Part shown: in pieces, positions 61,847-64,000 of the stretch
Layout: each line of letters opens with the position of its first letter
Position numbering within the stretch: the stretch's first letter is position 1
Assembly: GCA_903905655.1 (NCBI GenBank)
Contig: CAIVHG010000035.1
Span: 1-64,000 of the forward strand
From: an uncultured beta proteobacterium
GTDB taxonomy: Bacteria > Pseudomonadota > Gammaproteobacteria > Burkholderiales > SG8-41
DNA length: 64,000 bases
Direction of reading: 5' to 3'
Translations under genes and position numbers: made by a program
Notes under the pieces: model-generated
What the model was told of the DNA's origin: nothing
What the model saw: only the letters and a program-made list of their open reading frames with translations
The model's database searches: none

Positions 61847-63127
61847 CTACGCAGGCTTGACGACTGCTGCTTCCGGCGCCAGCGGCGGTAGCGCGATCTT
61901 GTGATCGGTGCTGAACTGATAATCGTGGAACACGTGCTCTGCGCTGAGCAGCTGATAGCTGCCATCCGGCAGCTGGCGCGTCGTGTCTTTCAGACGGTAC
62001 GTGTAATGCCCGCAGGTCCAGCAGTCGAAGTTGCGCATCGCGGTGCACAGGCAGGTCTTGTCGTAGACCGCGACCTTCTTTGCATCGGGGTGTGCGGCGA
62101 CTTCGCGGTTGTAGGCGGTGATATAAGCGCAGTTTCCCGAACCGTCGAGCAGATAGCCGTAGGCCTCGCAGTTGGGCCGAATGCCGTCGCCGATCGCCGG
62201 GCTGTTCTTCAGCATGCGCATCGGGTAGCCGGTGGGCGAAATGGTGTTGACCTCGATGTCTACCTCGCCCGCCTTGAAGTACTCCTGCTGAACGCGCGCC
62301 GGGAGACCGCACTCACGGACCGCGGTAAAACGCGTTGCAACCTGCACCGCTGCCGAGCCGGTTTCCAGGTACGAGACCGCGTCGCTGCCGGTGAAGATGC
62401 CGCCTGCCGGAATGAGCGGTATCTCGAGATTTTGGGACTTGAGATAGAGCTGAATCTCCGTCACGATGGCGCGCAGATCGTAGGTTTGCCAGTCGTCGAT
62501 GCCGAAGCCCAGGTGCCCGCCGGCGAGCGGACCCTCGATGATGACATAATCGGGCAGCCGGCTCAGTTTTGCGTTTTTGCGCAAAAACAACTGCAGCGCC
62601 CGCAATGACGAAACGATGATGCCGAGCTTCACATCGCGGAAGCGCGGATGGTCCGCGATCAATGCAAAGGAGCCCAGATGCAGGCCGGCGCTCAGGGTGA
62701 TGCCGTCGATGCCGGCATCGAGCGCAGCCGACAAACGCACGCGCAGCGTCTCGCGCGGTGCGTTCATCGTGAGCTTCTCCATGCAGTTGATGAAGATCAT
62801 GCCATCGCCGCGCCGCGCGTCCATGGTGCGGCCCACGTGCAGCTTGGTCGCCTCCGCCAGCCGGTCCAGATTGAACAGGATGTCGGACTTGTCGGAATTG
62901 GCGACGTTGTATTTGAAGAGTTTCGTCTTTTCCTTGACGAAATGCGTCTGGTAGCGCCGGTCGGACACCGTCTGCACCATGGCGTCGGAGATATGCCCGA
63001 TGCCGCCCAGGCGCGCGACCTCGAGCGCAAGCTCTGCGGTCGAAATGTCCACGCCCATCCCGCCGCTCATGATCGGCACCAATTCCCTGCTGCCGAACCG
63101 GAGGCGGAAATCATCCACACACTTCAT
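61847..63127 (-). CDS. Nitronate monooxygenase-like flavoprotein with cysteine-rich tail
   Basis: A 426-residue TIM-barrel flavoprotein. IMSGGMGVDIST starts the barrel, GPLAGGHLGFG holds the active-site His (H205), and AGGIFTGSDAVSYLETGSAA with VQVATRF binds FMN phosphate. Residues 320-372 add six Cys (C320, C333, C359, C361, C369, C372) in NCEAYGYLL, GNCAY, CLC and CWTC, outside the usual barrel, which may bind Fe-S or zinc. AAGGA precedes ATG 63127. The family oxidises nitronates or acts as enoyl reductase; the substrate here is unknown. Confidence 0.82.
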   Translation of the reverse strand: MKCVDDFRLRFGSRELVPIMSGGMGVDISTAELALEVARLGGIGHISDAMVQTVSDRRYQTHFVKEKTKLFKYNVANSDKSDILFNLDRLAEATKLHVGRTMDARRGDGMIFINCMEKLTMNAPRETLRVRLSAALDAGIDGITLSAGLHLGSFALIADHPRFRDVKLGIIVSSLRALQLFLRKNAKLSRLPDYVIIEGPLAGGHLGFGIDDWQTYDLRAIVTEIQLYLKSQNLEIPLIPAGGIFTGSDAVSYLETGSAAVQVATRFTAVRECGLPARVQQEYFKAGEVDIEVNTISPTGYPMRMLKNSPAIGDGIRPNCEAYGYLLDGSGNCAYITAYNREVAAHPDAKKVAVYDKTCLCTAMRNFDCWTCGHYTYRLKDTTRQLPDGSYQLLSAEHVFHDYQFSTDHKIALPPLAPEAAVVKPA

Positions 63128-63226
63128 TGCAATCCTTCGACTGCCAACGGCAGTAATATGCCTGGCGCTAATCCCGGCCAGTAAATAGTGCCGAGTTTAA
63201 TGCATTGTCTGCCATTGCGGAATGAC

Positions 63227-64000
63227 TTACGCGGAAAGCGCGCGGCGCGGAGCACGCAGCATGCGCGCGACTTCATCCGCGGGCAGCGGCTTTCCATACA
63301 GATCGCCCTGCGCTGCATTGCACTTGAGCAGCCTCAGGTATTTGGCCTGATCTTCGGTCTCAACACCCTCCGCAACCACGACCAGATCAAGCGAATGCGC
63401 AAGCGAGATGATGATGGAGATGATGGTCATGCTCTCGGAAGCCGTTACCATGTTTCGAACGAAGGATTGATCGATCTTGAGCGTGCTGACAGGGAGCTTT
63501 GCAAGATAGGAAAGGGACGAGTAGCCAGTCCCGAAGTCGTCGACGTGAATGCCGATGCCCATGTCCTTGAATGCCCGCAGCTTCGCGATATTGTCCTCGA
63601 TGTCTTCCATGATGATGCTCTCGGTGATTTCCAGATCGAGGCCGAGCTTCTCGCTGCCCGATGCTGCGATCGCCTCGCGCACGCTGCGCACAAAGTCCTC
63701 ACGCCTGAACTGCACCGCAGACACGTTCACCGAAACGCGCGGCGGCTGCAGCCCCAGCCTGAACCACTCCTGAAGGTCGCCGAGCGCCTGGTGGAAGGCC
63801 CAGCGCCCGGCCTCGACGATCATTCCGGTCTCCTCGAGCAAGGGGATGAATTCCTGAGGAGAGATCAGGCCGCCGTCCGGATCGTTCCAGCGGATCAGCC
63901 CCTCGAGGCCGCACAGGGCGCCGGTCGCCAAATCGACCTTGGGTTGGTAATGCATGACGAATTGCTGCTTTTCGAGCGCGGCGCGCAGCTTGTTTTCCAG
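63227..64000 (-). CDS. EAL-domain protein, truncated by the window end
   Basis: The last 257 or so codons of a c-di-GMP phosphodiesterase-type EAL domain; the frame stays open to base 64000 (LENKLRAALEKQQFVMHYQP). The signature motif reads EGL instead of EAL (GLEGLIRW), but the metal and catalytic residues remain: N in SVNVSAVQF, E in DLEITES, DDFGTGYSS, K in LKIDQSF, E in AEGVET and Q in QGDLYGKPLP. It is probably active. Upstream GGDEF or sensor domains would lie outside the window. Confidence 0.9.
   Translation of the reverse strand: MENKLRAALEKQQFVMHYQPKVDLATGALCGLEGLIRWNDPDGGLISPQEFIPLLEETGMIVEAGRWAFHQALGDLQEWFRLGLQPPRVSVNVSAVQFRREDFVRSVREAIAASGSEKLGLDLEITESIIMEDIEDNIAKLRAFKDMGIGIHVDDFGTGYSSLSYLAKLPVSTLKIDQSFVRNMVTASESMTIISIIISLAHSLDLVVVAEGVETEDQAKYLRLLKCNAAQGDLYGKPLPADEVARMLRAPRRALSA

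Noticed and set aside
61770-62312. Upstream extension of the crotonase ORF to 420 codons
   Set aside because: The extension overlaps the nitronate monooxygenase-like gene in another frame; the real start is ATG 61769.

Overview
This is a GC-rich, densely packed chromosomal window. A Bug-type (TTT receptor) binding protein, a sulfate ABC operon, MnmC, a complete set of type II secretion core genes and many multiheme c-type cytochromes point to a Gram-negative proteobacterium. A betaproteobacterium of Burkholderiales or Nitrosomonadales type with a respiratory, possibly metal- or mineral-linked lifestyle fits best. That placement is inferred from gene content only. No tRNA, rRNA, CRISPR array, insertion sequence or prophage was seen.

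Left part (0-8 kb): a small unknown protein, the remnant of an endonuclease/exonuclease/phosphatase gene, then a phosphate-scavenging-like cluster on the minus strand. It holds a TonB-dependent receptor, ExbB, ExbD, TonB, a secreted calcineurin-like phosphoesterase and a porin. Two stretches of 11-bp-phased half-sites resembling PhoB boxes lie in front of the receptor and the porin. Next (8-12 kb) come a dimeric alpha/beta-barrel protein, a DUF1800/DUF1501 export pair and a nitrobindin-like beta-barrel protein.

Centre left (12.3-23.9 kb): two divergent operons look like one electron-transfer system. The minus operon encodes a tetraheme cytochrome, an NHL lipoprotein, a large outer-membrane beta-barrel, a second NHL lipoprotein and a 12-heme cytochrome. 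The plus operon encodes a membrane protein with histidines suited to b-type heme, a 24-heme cytochrome made of seven repeated three-heme modules, and a membrane-anchored FAD/Fe-S/NAD(P) oxidoreductase. Read together, electrons could pass between the NAD(P)H pool and the periplasm, and across the outer membrane. This is the strongest candidate for an undescribed system in the window.

Centre (23.9-39.8 kb): a probable copper-linked unit (DUF2946, TonB-dependent receptor, TonB, Bug-type binding protein), and a compact operon of a molybdopterin oxidoreductase, an OsmC protein, two tandem paralogous binding proteins and an ABC ATPase and permease. A short leader ORF overlaps the start of the molybdoenzyme. 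The sulfate transporter operon (binding protein, CysT, CysW, CysA) follows and ends in a strong hairpin.

Right part (39.9-64 kb): a type II secretion cluster arranged as divergent gspCDEF and gspGHIJKLMN, flanked by two large lipoproteins. Then come an MFS transporter, a small membrane-anchored protein, an OmpR-type two-component system, mnmC, a crotonase, a nitronate monooxygenase-like flavoprotein with a cysteine-rich tail, and an EAL-domain protein cut by the window end.
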